From Aggregatibacter segnis ATCC 33393 (GTDB lineage: Bacteria; Pseudomonadota; Gammaproteobacteria; Enterobacterales; Pasteurellaceae): a DNA stretch of 64,000 bases. The stretch spans positions 993,703-1,057,702 of the forward strand of contig NZ_GL622200.1 of the NCBI RefSeq assembly GCF_000185305.1, written 5' to 3'. The position numbers and the translations under genes are program-made. The notes below the pieces were generated by a model. It was given only the letters and a program-made list of their open reading frames with translations, was not told the DNA's origin and searched no databases. Positions 50,240-59,800 of the stretch are shown here, in pieces. Each line of letters starts with the position of its first letter. Within the stretch, counting starts at the first letter, position 1.

Positions 50240-53200
50240 CAGAACAAATTCTCCAAGGCTTGAATTAACGCATAATCCGGTTTATCAAAAAACACACCGT
50301 CCTGATTTTCACCGTTCATGCCGCGTAAGAAACAATAAAACACGCCGCCAAAATGGGTTTCGTATTGATAGTTTGCATCACGTTGTTGCAAATAACGGTG
50401 CAATGCCAGCGTGTAAAACAAATATTGCCAGTCGTAATGGTTTGCCAGCATGGCTTGCTCAAGGCTTTTGCCAACATAGTTTTGCGGTTCGACACCGAGA
50501 AAATTCGATTTGTAATCCACCAAATAATATTTCCCATTGTGGCAGAAAACCAAATCCATAAAACCGCGTAACATGCCTTTAATCGCATCAAATTGCAGCG
50601 CTTCCGATGGCAAATGGTGATGTTTTTGCAACGCCCGATTAAATGCCGTCACATCAAACACCCGATTGAGTTTCAAATAAAACTGCATTTCTTTCACACA
50701 TTGCTGGCGAGATAAATTGTTCAGCTTCAACGTTGTATCATCTGCACTTAACGGCGTATCTAAAATCGCCTTCATCCATTGTTGTAAGGATGGCAACCAA
50801 GTTTCCTCTAACTGTAACCATTGGCAGAGTTTTTGCACTTTGTCTTCATTTAACGGCTGACTAAAATCATATTTTTCCAAGAAACGGTGCAACGCTGTAC
50901 CGATTTTAATCCCATGCGGAAAATCAAAAGGCGAATAACCGAAAGGATAGGCAGATTCATGACTCACGCTTTCCGCCATGGTTTCTGTCGCTTGCTCGTT
51001 AAAATCATAATCTTTGCCGCCATCAAAAACAGGCTCAAAAGCAACCGCACTTTCTGCCGCCAGCTGTTCTTTGTAATATTTTTTATTTTGATGAATCGCC
51101 TCAATGGCGCTAAAACTGGTCACCGTCCAGTTTTGTTCAATATGTCCGGTGAATGTTGCCGCGTTTAATGGCGCTTGAGTCTCCGACTGCATTAGTTCAT
51201 CTAGCGCTTTTAATGCCGTGGTTTCAGAAATCTGAATACTTCCCCTTGGGGCGCGTTGAACCAACTTTTCTAATAGCGGCAAGCTGTCGTAGGCTGTCGG
51301 ATTGTCATTCGTTTGAATGTCTCCTTGTGTGAGCACATATAACAAGGCACTCCACTTTTTCTCAAAGGTTTTCGGCACACCGATGTTCAACTGATATTTC
51401 GCTCGGGTCAGCGCCACATAGAGTAACCGAAGCTGTTCGGCAAAATCCTCTTGTTTTACATCCTTCTCATGAGAACCATCAATATCCCACAGCACCTCAT
51501 CCCGATCTTGGTCGTAATAAGTGGAAATGTGTTCAGGCCTAAATTTGGAGGCATAACCAATAAACGGCAACCAAACTAAATCGTATTCCAGCCCTTTGGA
51601 TTTATGAATCGTGACAATTTTGACCAACTGCAACTCACTTTCTAACCGAACTTGTTGTTCTGTTTGCCGATCTTCCCCTTGAATTTGCTTTTCAAACCAA
51701 CGTAACAATGCGGCTTCACTTTCGTTCAACGTTGCCGCTTCTTGCAATAACTCCGCTAAATGTAGCAAATCCGTCACCAGGCGTTTACCATCCACCGTGG
51801 GATACAATTTTTCAGTAATTTTTTCTTGTAGGAATAGCTGGTGCAACATCACTAATACACCTTGTTTTTGCCACGTTTTTTGATAATGAATAAATTTTTC
51901 TACCCAATATTCCCAACGGTTTTCGTCTAAACGAATGCGCTGAATATCGGCTGCCGTTTGCGCAAAAATCGCCGTTGCAACAGCATTTAAAATGTTGCGT
52001 TCGGAAAATGGATTAAGGCATGCCGTTAAAATCAACAACAGATCTTTTCCTGCATTACTGTCAAACACATTGCTATTTTCAGACAAAAACACGGAAGCAA
52101 TGCCAAGACGACGTAACGCATTTTTTACCAAATCGGCTTCTTTGCGACTACGCACCAATACCGCAATACTTTCCGGTTTTAGCGTTTTTTCGATGCCTTT
52201 TTCATCGGAACGAAAATCAGCGTTATTTTCCACCGCACTTTGCAACCAATGTTGAATAGAAACAGCACAAGCTTTTGCCATATTCTCTTTTACGGAGGCT
52301 TCATCCACATAAAACCGTACGGCAGGTTCCACTTCACCGTTTAACCAAAATTTCGGATGATCGTCTTTAGATTCGACCGGCAAGAATTGAATCTTGTTAT
52401 ATAAAAACGGAGGCGGTTCGTGAAAATCAAACAAGTGATTGACACATTGCACAACATCTTGGTGAGAGCGGTAATTTTTTCCTAGATTGAAACGGTGCTG
52501 TGCTTCATCAGCCGCTTTAAAGTAAGTAAAAATGTCTGCGCCACGGAATTTATAAATCGCCTGTTTTGGGTCGCCAATCATAATAAAGCCGTTATCAGAC
52601 GTAGGTTCTAATCGTAGTGGCTCTACATAAACCTTAGAAAAAATCTGATATTGCACCGCATCCGTATCTTGAAATTCATCAATCATGGCAAACGGGTATT
52701 GATAACGAATCAACTGAGCAAATTCAGTATTATTCAGATGGCATAAAGCTTCTTTTAACAAGCGCAATAAATCATAAAAACTTTTTTCGCTATGGTTGAG
52801 TTTGTATTCTGCTAGCTGCCCATTCAGCGTTTCTAAATAATGAAACCAGAGCGCTTGAGACAGTAAAGCCTGTTGTTCGGAAAATGCTAATAACTCATCA
52901 ATTTTGATGAAAAGCGGGTGACTCAAAGCTTCCTGTGCTTCCTCGCCTTTCTGTTCATCCATTGCCGTTTGACCGAAGCGGTAAAAACAATCCGGGAAAT
53001 CTGCTTTTTCGATTCCCGCCCAACGTTTCATGGCGGCAAGCCATTTCGGGCGATTGGCAGATGTGAAACTGCGGCGGTTTAATTTTTGTTCTTTCGTATT
53101 CTTATATTTGGTGTTGATTTCTGTTTCAATCAACTCCGTAATTTCCACCTCTTTTTCTAGCCATTTTTGCTTTAATTCCTGAGTTTGCGCGATTAATACT

Positions 53201-53901
53201 TGCGAGTAATCGGTAAGTTTTGAAAGAAATTCCTCGAAAGTCCCCTCAAAAAAGTGCGGTCGTTTTTCCGGGAGTTTTAATTCGATTCCGGCAAATTTTT
53301 TGATTTTTGTCACAATATTGCTTGGTGAAACCAAATTCTTTTGAATAAATTCGACAACAGCATAAGGCTGTGAATAAAAATGCTCACGCCAAATTTTTTG
53401 TGCCAAGTGCAATAGCAACTCATCTTCTTCACCGCTTAATTCTAGATTGAAATGAACGCCTGAATTGAAGGCGTATTGCATCAGCATTCGGCGACAGAAA
53501 CCATGAATGGTATAGATCGCCGCTAAATCCATATTTTGTTCCGCCAAGGTCAGGCGTTGAATGGCAAGCGGTAAGTCGGTGATGCTCGCAACCAATTCGC
53601 GTAAAAAATCATCCTGTCCAAATACTGCCGAATCCTGTGTCTGCTGATAAGCCGTCAATTTTTGTTTGGCATCGTAAATACGTTCACGAATTTTGCGTTT
53701 CAGCTCCTCTGTCGCCATTTCAGTAAAGGTCACCACCAAAATTTGCTCGACATTCAACGCATAGGGAAAGGTATTTTCTCCTGCTTGCAGTAACAAACGT
53801 AAATAAAGGGAACCCATGGTATAGGTTTTGCCCGTACCGGCAGAGGCTTCAATTAGACTAACAGCATTTAACGGGATAGAAATCGGATTGAGTTGTTGCA
53901 T
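50239..53901 (-). CDS. recB: Exonuclease V (RecBCD) subunit RecB
   Basis: RecB is the 3'-5' helicase and the only nuclease of RecBCD. The 1220-residue protein has Walker A EASAGTGKTYTMGSLYLRLL (about 19-38), Walker B AMIDEFQDTDAVQYQIF, the motif GDPKQAIYKFRGAD, KIVTIHKSKGLEYDLVWLPF, and LLYVALTRAKYQLNIG. The C-terminal nuclease domain has the metal ligands in FMDLVF and VDYKSNFLG. It is the upstream gene of recB-recD; recC must be elsewhere. Uptake signals are embedded at 51044, 52232 and 53252. Confidence 0.96.
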   Translation of the reverse strand: MQQLNPISIPLNAVSLIEASAGTGKTYTMGSLYLRLLLQAGENTFPYALNVEQILVVTFTEMATEELKRKIRERIYDAKQKLTAYQQTQDSAVFGQDDFLRELVASITDLPLAIQRLTLAEQNMDLAAIYTIHGFCRRMLMQYAFNSGVHFNLELSGEEDELLLHLAQKIWREHFYSQPYAVVEFIQKNLVSPSNIVTKIKKFAGIELKLPEKRPHFFEGTFEEFLSKLTDYSQVLIAQTQELKQKWLEKEVEITELIETEINTKYKNTKEQKLNRRSFTSANRPKWLAAMKRWAGIEKADFPDCFYRFGQTAMDEQKGEEAQEALSHPLFIKIDELLAFSEQQALLSQALWFHYLETLNGQLAEYKLNHSEKSFYDLLRLLKEALCHLNNTEFAQLIRYQYPFAMIDEFQDTDAVQYQIFSKVYVEPLRLEPTSDNGFIMIGDPKQAIYKFRGADIFTYFKAADEAQHRFNLGKNYRSHQDVVQCVNHLFDFHEPPPFLYNKIQFLPVESKDDHPKFWLNGEVEPAVRFYVDEASVKENMAKACAVSIQHWLQSAVENNADFRSDEKGIEKTLKPESIAVLVRSRKEADLVKNALRRLGIASVFLSENSNVFDSNAGKDLLLILTACLNPFSERNILNAVATAIFAQTAADIQRIRLDENRWEYWVEKFIHYQKTWQKQGVLVMLHQLFLQEKITEKLYPTVDGKRLVTDLLHLAELLQEAATLNESEAALLRWFEKQIQGEDRQTEQQVRLESELQLVKIVTIHKSKGLEYDLVWLPFIGYASKFRPEHISTYYDQDRDEVLWDIDGSHEKDVKQEDFAEQLRLLYVALTRAKYQLNIGVPKTFEKKWSALLYVLTQGDIQTNDNPTAYDSLPLLEKLVQRAPRGSIQISETTALKALDELMQSETQAPLNAATFTGHIEQNWTVTSFSAIEAIHQNKKYYKEQLAAESAVAFEPVFDGGKDYDFNEQATETMAESVSHESAYPFGYSPFDFPHGIKIGTALHRFLEKYDFSQPLNEDKVQKLCQWLQLEETWLPSLQQWMKAILDTPLSADDTTLKLNNLSRQQCVKEMQFYLKLNRVFDVTAFNRALQKHHHLPSEALQFDAIKGMLRGFMDLVFCHNGKYYLVDYKSNFLGVEPQNYVGKSLEQAMLANHYDWQYLFYTLALHRYLQQRDANYQYETHFGGVFYCFLRGMNGENQDGVFFDKPDYALIQALENLF

Positions 53902-53970
53902 GGTTAAGATTACGCGAATGAAAAATTTTGAATAAAATAAGGGCGGAACCGAATCCGCCCAATACTCTCG

Positions 53971-54333
53971 TTAGAAACTAACGACTTTATCTGCCCATAA
54001 CGTCCATTTAGAAACATCATCTAAGGTGCCGCGAGTCACGCCATCAATTAGCTTTATCTCGGATAAACCACGCGCTTTAGTGCAGCTTGTACAGAGTTTG
54101 ACTTCAGCACCTTGCGCTATCAAGATTTCCATCACTTGTTGTACGTTAGACCCTTCATTCGGATGTTGACCGGCAATGCCACTTAACACGGAATCACCAA
54201 AACAGAACACTTTAATTTCGACTTCTTTGCCATGTTCTTCCTGTAAATTCACGGCTAAACGTAATGCGTTGAAGCTTTTTTCTGTGCCGTATGGCGATTC
54301 ATTTAAAATAAAAAGAAGTTTTTGCATCATCAT
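53971..54333 (-). CDS. ychN: DsrE-family protein, YchN-like
   Basis: The 120-residue protein matches E. coli YchN along its length, with QKLLFILNESPYGTEKSFNALRLAVNL, NVQQVMEILIAQGAEVKLCTSC and the C-terminal WTLWADKVVSF. DsrE proteins take part in sulfur relay or act as small hexameric sulfur carriers; the two nearby cysteines (C-T-S-C) could carry persulfide. Function is unproven. Three ATGs are in a row; any may be used. The start overlaps the permease stop by one base, so the two are translationally coupled. recB starts 69 bases further on. Confidence 0.88.
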   Translation of the reverse strand: MMMQKLLFILNESPYGTEKSFNALRLAVNLQEEHGKEVEIKVFCFGDSVLSGIAGQHPNEGSNVQQVMEILIAQGAEVKLCTSCTKARGLSEIKLIDGVTRGTLDDVSKWTLWADKVVSF

Positions 54334-55643
54334 TAACCTACCCAGATAAATTTAATTAAGAATAATAAAGAAACCACCCAAACCGGTGCGTTAACTTCGT
54401 GCCAACGCCCCGTTCCGAGTTTCATCACACAATAGCTGATGAAGCCAAAAGCGATGCCTTCTGTGATGGAGTATGTAAATGGCATCATAGCGGCAGTAAT
54501 AAAGGCGGGAGTCGCTTCTGTTAAGTCGTCCCATTGCACTTTAATTAAGCTGGATGCCATCAAAATACCCACATAAACCAATGCGCCCGCGGTGGCATAA
54601 GCAGGCACCATGCCGGCTAATGGGGAGAAGAAAATCGTCAGTAAAAACAATAACCCGACAACAACCGCCGTCATACCGGTACGTCCACCGACAGACACGC
54701 CTGCACCACTTTCAATGTAAGTACTGATCGCAGAAGTACCGATATAAGATCCGACAACGGCGCTCGCACTATCAACATATAAGGCTTGTTTCATTTTCGG
54801 GAAACGCCCTTTTTCATCGCTAAAACCTGCTTTGTCGGTGACACCAAGCAAGGTACCGGACGAGTCAAATAAGTTCACTAATAAGAAAGAGAAGATGATA
54901 CCAATAAGTGCCGTATCCAAAGCACCGGCAATATCCACTTGGCCAACCACTTGCGTTAATGCCGGCGGCATGGAAACCACGCCATGGAACATCACACTTT
55001 CGTCAAAATACAATGCAAGTGCGGTCACCGTGGCGATAGAAATTAACACACCAGAATAAATATTGCGTGCTGCCAATACCACGATAATAAAGAAGCCAAG
55101 GATGCCCAATAACACTTGCGGACTGTGTAGATCGCCTAAAGCAACTAAGGTTGCAGGATTTGCAACCACCAAGCCCATATTTTTGAAACCAATTAAGGCG
55201 ATAAAGAAACCAATCCCCGCGCCGATACCTACTCTCAAACTGAGCGGAATAGATGCCATCAGCCAATAACGAATTTGGAAAATGGTTAATAGCAATAAGC
55301 CCACAGAGCCCCAGAAAATGGTGCCCATGCCCACTTGCCAAGAATAGCCAAGTTTACCGACCACTACATAAGCAAAGAAGGCATTCAAGCCCATTGCCGG
55401 CGCCAAAGCGATAGGCAAGTTACTGAATAACCCCATGGCAATCGTACCGAAGCCTGCGATTAAACAAGTGGTCACAAAGACAACTTGCTTATCCATGCCC
55501 GCATCCCCCAACACAGACGGGTTCACGAAAACGATATACACCATGGTGAAAAAAGTGGTGATTCCGGCAATAATTTCCGTTTTGGAGGAGGTTCCTTTTT
55601 CTTTTAATTTAAAGAATTGTTGTAGAAAAGATTGATTTTCCAT
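54333..55643 (-). CDS. NCS2-family purine permease (AzgA/YjcD type)
   Basis: The 436-residue protein has about 12-14 hydrophobic segments. GITTFFTMVYIVFVNPSVLGDAGMD, LAPAMGLNAFFAYVVV and FLLVNLFDSSGTLLGVTDKAGF are typical of the adenine/guanine/hypoxanthine branch of NCS2 transporters. It probably imports purine bases with protons. ATG 55643 follows GGAAA. The stop overlaps the ychN start (TAATG). A fusion of sulfur relay and purine uptake in one operon is unusual. Confidence 0.88.
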   Translation of the reverse strand: MENQSFLQQFFKLKEKGTSSKTEIIAGITTFFTMVYIVFVNPSVLGDAGMDKQVVFVTTCLIAGFGTIAMGLFSNLPIALAPAMGLNAFFAYVVVGKLGYSWQVGMGTIFWGSVGLLLLTIFQIRYWLMASIPLSLRVGIGAGIGFFIALIGFKNMGLVVANPATLVALGDLHSPQVLLGILGFFIIVVLAARNIYSGVLISIATVTALALYFDESVMFHGVVSMPPALTQVVGQVDIAGALDTALIGIIFSFLLVNLFDSSGTLLGVTDKAGFSDEKGRFPKMKQALYVDSASAVVGSYIGTSAISTYIESGAGVSVGGRTGMTAVVVGLLFLLTIFFSPLAGMVPAYATAGALVYVGILMASSLIKVQWDDLTEATPAFITAAMMPFTYSITEGIAFGFISYCVMKLGTGRWHEVNAPVWVVSLLFLIKFIWVG

Positions 55644-55800
55644 TGTAATTTCCAATCAGAGACAAAATAAAAACGATGAAAAACAAGGTTATAAGAAAGG
55701 TGTTTTTCCCGCTGATTCTAGCAAAAGATCAGAAAGACTGCGACGGGTTTGGAAAAATAAAAAATGAAATGATAACGAAGAAAAATAAAGGAAGAAAAGA

Positions 55801-55877
55801 TGGTGCGACTGGCTGGACTCGAACCAGTGACCCCCACCATGTCAAGGTGGTGCTCTAACCAACTGAGCTACAGTCGC
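55801..55877 (-). tRNA. tRNA-Val (anticodon GAC)
   Basis: A 77-base cloverleaf on the minus strand: acceptor GCGACTG/CAGTCGC, D arm GCTCAGTTGGTTAGAGC, anticodon stem CCACC/GGTGG with loop TTGACAT giving anticodon GAC (Val, codons GUC/GUU), and T arm ACTGGTTCGAGTCCAG(C). The CCA end is encoded. It is nearly identical to E. coli tRNA-Val(GAC). It is a single gene, not in a cluster. Its own promoter is at 55894-55922. Confidence 0.95.
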
Positions 55878-55893
55878 AGTGAAAAGTGCGCTA

Positions 55894-55922
55894 ATAATAG
55901 CTACCTTTTTAGGCTAAAACAA
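55894..55922 (-). promoter_or_regulatory. tRNA-Val promoter
   Basis: On the minus strand TTGTTT (55922-55917) and TATTAT (55899-55894) are separated by 17 bases. The GC-rich start GCGCAC follows, as expected of a stable-RNA promoter. Confidence 0.75.
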
Positions 55923-55999
55923 GTTTTTTATTTGATTGCATGGATGACTGCAAAAAAATTAACCAATTCATTATAAAGATAAAAACATTGCAAAAACAA

Positions 56000-56029
56000 A
56001 CCGCACTTTCCTTGCTAGAAAAGTGCGGT
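56000..56029 (-). terminator. Inverted uptake-signal hairpin after fabA
   Basis: ACCGCACTTT (56000-56009) pairs with AAAGTGCGGT (56020-56029). On the minus strand the sequence after the stem is TTTGTTTTTGC. It ends the fabA transcript before the tRNA gene. Confidence 0.75.
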
Positions 56030-56061
56030 CAAAAATTTCAATGTTTTTTAGAAATGGTGAA

Positions 56062-56592
56062 TTAGAAACTTGACGTATCTTGGAAAAGGCCTACTTTCAA
56101 ATCGGTTGCAGTGTAGATCACACGACCATCCACTTCCACTTCACCATCAGCCATTCCCATGACTAATTTACGGTTAATCACACGTTTCATGTTGATACGA
56201 TAAACGACTTTTTTCGCGCTTGGCAGGATTTGTCCGGTAAATTTCACCTCGCCAACGCCTAAAGCACGGCCTTTGCCTTTGCCGCCAACCCAACCGAGGA
56301 AGAAGCCGACTAATTGCCACATAGCATCTAAACCTAAGCAACCCGGCATCACCGGATCGCCGATGAAGTGACACGCAAAGAAAGGTAAATCAGGATGAAT
56401 ATCTAATTCGGCTTCAATATAGCCTTTGCCAAATGTACCGCCATCTTCAGTCATTTTCACAATACGATCCATCATTAACATGGTCGGTGCAGGTAGTTGC
56501 GGACCTTCTTTGCCAAACAATTCGCCACGTCCAGAAGCCAATAAATCTTCGTAAGTGTAACTGTCTTTAATGTTTGGAGTACAAGTGTTCAT
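56062..56592 (-). CDS. fabA: 3-hydroxydecanoyl-ACP dehydratase/isomerase
   Basis: FabA dehydrates 3-hydroxydecanoyl-ACP and isomerises the product, the branch point to unsaturated fatty acids. The 176-residue protein has the catalytic histidine and aspartate in [31 protein letters not shown]; FabA-type, not FabZ, features are clear. [16 protein letters not shown] is also conserved. It follows the Lon-like protease gene on the same strand, as in E. coli (ycbZ-fabA). Confidence 0.96.
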   Translation of the reverse strand: MNTCTPNIKDSYTYEDLLASGRGELFGKEGPQLPAPTMLMMDRIVKMTEDGGTFGKGYIEAELDIHPDLPFFACHFIGDPVMPGCLGLDAMWQLVGFFLGWVGGKGKGRALGVGEVKFTGQILPSAKKVVYRINMKRVINRKLVMGMADGEVEVDGRVIYTATDLKVGLFQDTSSF

Positions 56593-56734
56593 TATTAATC
56601 ATCCTATAAAATCTGGTTAAACAACATAATGTTGAATGCGGGTTGGATTCTAGCAAAGCATTACGTCATTTAAAATAGCTAACACTTGTACGCCAAACTT
56701 GTCCGATCAGTTAATTTTTGATGGCTATTTTGAT

Positions 56735-58519
56735 TTAGCGATTTTTTCTCCCGAAAAACACATCCCATAAACTGAATTTGTGAGATTGCTGTTCAGAATA
56801 TTGATCAATACGTTGATGAATCAAACGAGACAACGGCAAGGTGTCAAAATCATAGGTTTTATTTTCTTGTTCCACCAAATCCCGCTGCAATAAAATCTCA
56901 CAGGCTTGATCCACCGTTTCTACTGGATAAATAAAAAATTCCTGATTTTTCACCGCACTGACCACCGACTCCGACAAACTGAGTTGATTTAGCACCGCAC
57001 TTGGGATCATCACACCTTGCTTACCTGTGAGTCCACGACGTTGGCAAATGGTAAAGAAACCTTCGATTTTGTCATTTACACCGCCCACGGCATGGACTAA
57101 TCCAAATTGATCGATTGCGCCGGTAATGGCAATAGATTGCGGCAATGGCAAAGAAGACAAGGCACTTAATAAGACGCAAAAACTCGCCAAAGAGGCACTA
57201 TCGCCATCAATTTCACCGTAAGATTGCTCGAATACTAAAGAAGCGGAAAAAGGCAACTGTGACGGCAATTCAAGCACATTGGCCAAGCAGGCTTCAGCAA
57301 TCATAATACCCTTGCTATGAATATTACCCGCTAGTTCATTTTTGCGCTCTACATCCACAATTTCGCCATCGCCAAATTGCACGATACAACTGATTCGCGA
57401 AGGCTCACCGAAAGACAATGGCGTTCCCGGATATTCAATGATCGATAAACCATTAATTTGCCCCACCATCTCGCCTTCAGTCGCCACATAAATTTGTTCC
57501 TGTAAAATGCCATCGTAAGTTTGCTCGCGCAAAAAACCAAATTGTGCTGTTTTATGTTGAAAATAACGTTCAAAATCCACTGCGCTCAGAAGATTAGATT
57601 CCGTTAAAAGTGCGGTCTCTGTGAGCATCATTTTTAATTTAAGTGGCGATACATTAATCAAATGGCGATTTTCACTATCACGCACCAATAATTGATACAG
57701 TTTATTAAAACCGCTTAAATCCGACGCCGGTAACTGATTTTGTTGGGCAACCCATTGCACATAACGCATCCACTGTTGTTGTTGCTCTGCTGTTTCTACG
57801 CTGCAATAGCTTTCAATTTCCGCATAATCTGCTAAATGATAGAGTTCTTCTTCCAACTCTTCTAAAGCCGCTAATTCCGTGCGATTATCTAGCACAATCA
57901 CTTTCAATGACAAAGGGTAACTCGGAATTTCACAAGGCAACGTTTTAAACGGATGCGCCGAATACCAATCAAACATACCGGTCGTTAAAATCTGTTTCAA
58001 ACGTTGCCATAAATCAAACTGTGCCAATAACGCGCCCGCAGTCACAATCAGCACGCCGTTGTTCAGCTGGTGAACCAGTCCGGCATGAAGCTGAATATCA
58101 TGAGAAGACGCGTGCACTTTAAGCGAACCGAATAACTGGAACTGATCAAAATATAACGCCGTAGCAACGCTTTTTTTGGCTGCAAAATTATCTTCTAGCG
58201 ATTGTGCAGGCTCAGCATAAATACGTGGAAAAGAGAAAGAATCCCCTTGTTCTACAGTATATTGCACACCACACACACCCATTTCAGGTTGGTGTTTTTG
58301 AATAAAACCTTCCAATAAAGAGGCATATTCCGCTTGATCATCCGCTTTCAATACCAATAAAGTGCGGTGTGAATTTCGAATGAAATGCCGCACGGCTTCA
58401 CCAGCACGAGGTTGTAAAGCAAAAAAATCCTGAGGTTGTGAAGGAATGTCGGTCACCGTCAATTCCGGACGTAACGCCTGCCAAGGCAATGTAGTGTTAG
58501 ATAAAGAAGATAAAGTCAC
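56735..58519 (-). CDS. lonH: Lon-like protease (LonH/YcbZ)
   Basis: The 594-residue protein matches E. coli YcbZ in length and ends with a Lon-type protease domain (about 400-580). The catalytic serine is in DGDSASLASF and the lysine in GGVNDKIEGFF. The N-terminal half, related to an AAA fold, shows no clear P-loop, as in the E. coli protein. Its cellular substrate is unknown. Neighbours fabA downstream and matP upstream on the opposite strand are the same as in E. coli. Uptake signals are embedded at 56994, 57608 and 58370. Confidence 0.88.
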   Translation of the reverse strand: MTLSSLSNTTLPWQALRPELTVTDIPSQPQDFFALQPRAGEAVRHFIRNSHRTLLVLKADDQAEYASLLEGFIQKHQPEMGVCGVQYTVEQGDSFSFPRIYAEPAQSLEDNFAAKKSVATALYFDQFQLFGSLKVHASSHDIQLHAGLVHQLNNGVLIVTAGALLAQFDLWQRLKQILTTGMFDWYSAHPFKTLPCEIPSYPLSLKVIVLDNRTELAALEELEEELYHLADYAEIESYCSVETAEQQQQWMRYVQWVAQQNQLPASDLSGFNKLYQLLVRDSENRHLINVSPLKLKMMLTETALLTESNLLSAVDFERYFQHKTAQFGFLREQTYDGILQEQIYVATEGEMVGQINGLSIIEYPGTPLSFGEPSRISCIVQFGDGEIVDVERKNELAGNIHSKGIMIAEACLANVLELPSQLPFSASLVFEQSYGEIDGDSASLASFCVLLSALSSLPLPQSIAITGAIDQFGLVHAVGGVNDKIEGFFTICQRRGLTGKQGVMIPSAVLNQLSLSESVVSAVKNQEFFIYPVETVDQACEILLQRDLVEQENKTYDFDTLPLSRLIHQRIDQYSEQQSHKFSLWDVFFGRKNR

Positions 58520-58623
58520 GTTAATCTCTGTTGTCTATTTAATTTGCGCGCATTATCGCACATTTCTTCCCGTCTTTCTTCGCATCGCTTAAAAATCTGC
58601 TAGAAAAACACCTATAAACAGCG

Positions 58624-58648
58624 TATAGTGACAGAGTTACCACGTCAC
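58624..58648 (+). promoter_or_regulatory. matP promoter with two overlapping matS-like sites
   Basis: A -10-like TATAGT (58624-58629) is followed by GTGACAGAGTTAC (58628-58640) and GTTACCACGTCAC (58636-58648). Each matches the MatP site consensus GTGACRNYGTCAC at 11 of 13 positions, and they share GTTAC. The outer arms GTGAC and GTCAC form a 21-base inverted repeat. MatP bound here could repress its own gene. The interpretation is inference. Confidence 0.5.
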
Positions 58649-58662
58649 TAAATAGAATTCTT

Positions 58663-59109
58663 ATGAAATATCAAAAGTTAGAAAACCAAGAAGCCCACTG
58701 GAAATGGGTGTATTTAACGAAAAAAGCCCGTGAAGGTGAAAATGTCACACGCTATGCAGAAAAAAGTTTGCAAGAAGACATCGTTAAACAACTCATCGGC
58801 TGCCAAAACTATCCGCAAAAAATTGAAGAATGGATAAAGGCGCATTTAGCCCCTGAATTGGTGATTAAAATGGATCAGGCTATTCGTGCTAGAAGAAAAC
58901 GTTTCTTCAATGGTGAAAAACAATCTACAAAGAAAAAATCCATTGATTTGGAATATGCGGTTTGGCTTCGTTTATCAAAATATTCCCGCAAAATGAAAAT
59001 GACGCTCTCGGAAACCATCATGTATATGATTGATGAACGAGAGAAAAAAGCGTTATATGAAAATCAAATGTCGGCAATGAAAGCCGGATTAAAAGATTTA
59101 CTCAAATAA
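58663..59109 (+). CDS. matP: Macrodomain Ter protein MatP
   Basis: MatP binds matS sites in the replication-terminus region, organises the Ter macrodomain and links it to the division ring. The 148-residue protein has the four-helix DNA-binding bundle (about 1-105, with YQKLENQEAHWKWVYLTKKAREGENVTRY-type start), a ribbon-helix-helix (about 105-130, LEYAVWLRLSKYSRK) and a C-terminal coiled coil for tetramer formation. Gene order lonH-matP (divergent) equals E. coli. No strong ribosome-binding site is visible. The presence of matP says nothing about distance to the terminus. Confidence 0.93.
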   Translation: MKYQKLENQEAHWKWVYLTKKAREGENVTRYAEKSLQEDIVKQLIGCQNYPQKIEEWIKAHLAPELVIKMDQAIRARRKRFFNGEKQSTKKKSIDLEYAVWLRLSKYSRKMKMTLSETIMYMIDEREKKALYENQMSAMKAGLKDLLK

Positions 59110-59111
59110 AA

Positions 59112-59143
59112 AAAGACAAGTCCAATTGGGCTTGTCTTTATTT
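59112..59143. terminator. Bidirectional terminator between matP and cspD
   Basis: AAAGACAAGTCCAA (59112-59125) pairs with TTGGGCTTGTCTTT (59126-59139) with one wobble; A and T runs flank both sides. It serves both convergent genes. Confidence 0.85.
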
Positions 59144-59168
59144 CAATGACTAAATAAGGAAATCTTTA

Positions 59169-59378
59169 TTATTCTGCTACCGGAACAATTTTTGTTGCGT
59201 GTGAACCTTTGTCACCGTGAATCACTTCAAACTGAACTTTTTGCCCCGCTTTTAATGAGCGATATCCATCCATTTCGATCACAGAATAATGTGCAAAAAT
59301 ATCAGTATCACTGCCTTCTGCAGAAATAAAGCCAAATCCTTTTGCATTATTAAACCATTTAACAACACCAACTTCCAT
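59169..59378 (-). CDS. cspD: Cold-shock-like protein CspD
   Basis: The 69-residue single OB fold has RNP1 KGFGFI and RNP2 DIFAHYS. The tail DGYRSLKAGQKVQFEV and IVPVAE match CspD more than CspA. In E. coli CspD blocks replication by binding opened DNA in stationary phase; the same is assumed here. A cold-shock type long leader is not obvious. The 204 bases upstream are AT-rich with a CRP-like half site around 59530. Confidence 0.92.
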   Translation of the reverse strand: MEVGVVKWFNNAKGFGFISAEGSDTDIFAHYSVIEMDGYRSLKAGQKVQFEVIHGDKGSHATKIVPVAE

Positions 59379-59582
59379 AATTTAAACCTCTTATGGTTTT
59401 CGTCCTTTTAGAACTACGTTTACTTCAATAAGACAATTGCCCTATCACCTTGATATGTTGGCATTTATATTTAAATAAATTTCTCTCGCACGCAATAAGA
59501 AAAGTTATAAAATCAAACCGAGATCACAAAAAATAATAAAAATTAATCAGCAAAATCCCTTCAGCTTGTATAATTTACCACT

Positions 59583-59747
59583 TTATTCATTTTTATTTTG
59601 TTTTTGTGTATTTTTTTCCCGTAATTGTTTTGCCACTAAGGCAATGGCTTCACCACTTCCCACCCCTTGCGACATTAATTCTTGAATTTTCTCAACGGCA
59701 AGCTGTTGCTGTTCATGCGTTAAATTAAGTAAATCATTCTCTAACAT
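59583..59747 (-). CDS. yoaH: YoaH-family small protein (UPF0181)
   Basis: A 54-codon frame reads [20 protein letters not shown], then [20 protein letters not shown] and a basic, Asn/Lys-rich tail. The motifs LTHEQQQ-AVE-IQELM-QG-SG-AIALVA match E. coli YoaH closely. GGAAAG precedes the ATG. Function is unknown. It lies between truC and cspD on the same strand. Confidence 0.88.
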   Translation of the reverse strand: MLENDLLNLTHEQQQLAVEKIQELMSQGVGSGEAIALVAKQLREKNTQKQNKNE

Positions 59748-59800
59748 TTTCTTTCCTTTATTATTTATATGAAAAGTGCGGTCGTTTTTTTACGTATTTT

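Noticed and set aside
59500..59560. CRP-like TGTGATCTC on the minus strand upstream of cspD
   Set aside because: Half-site only; the second arm does not match.
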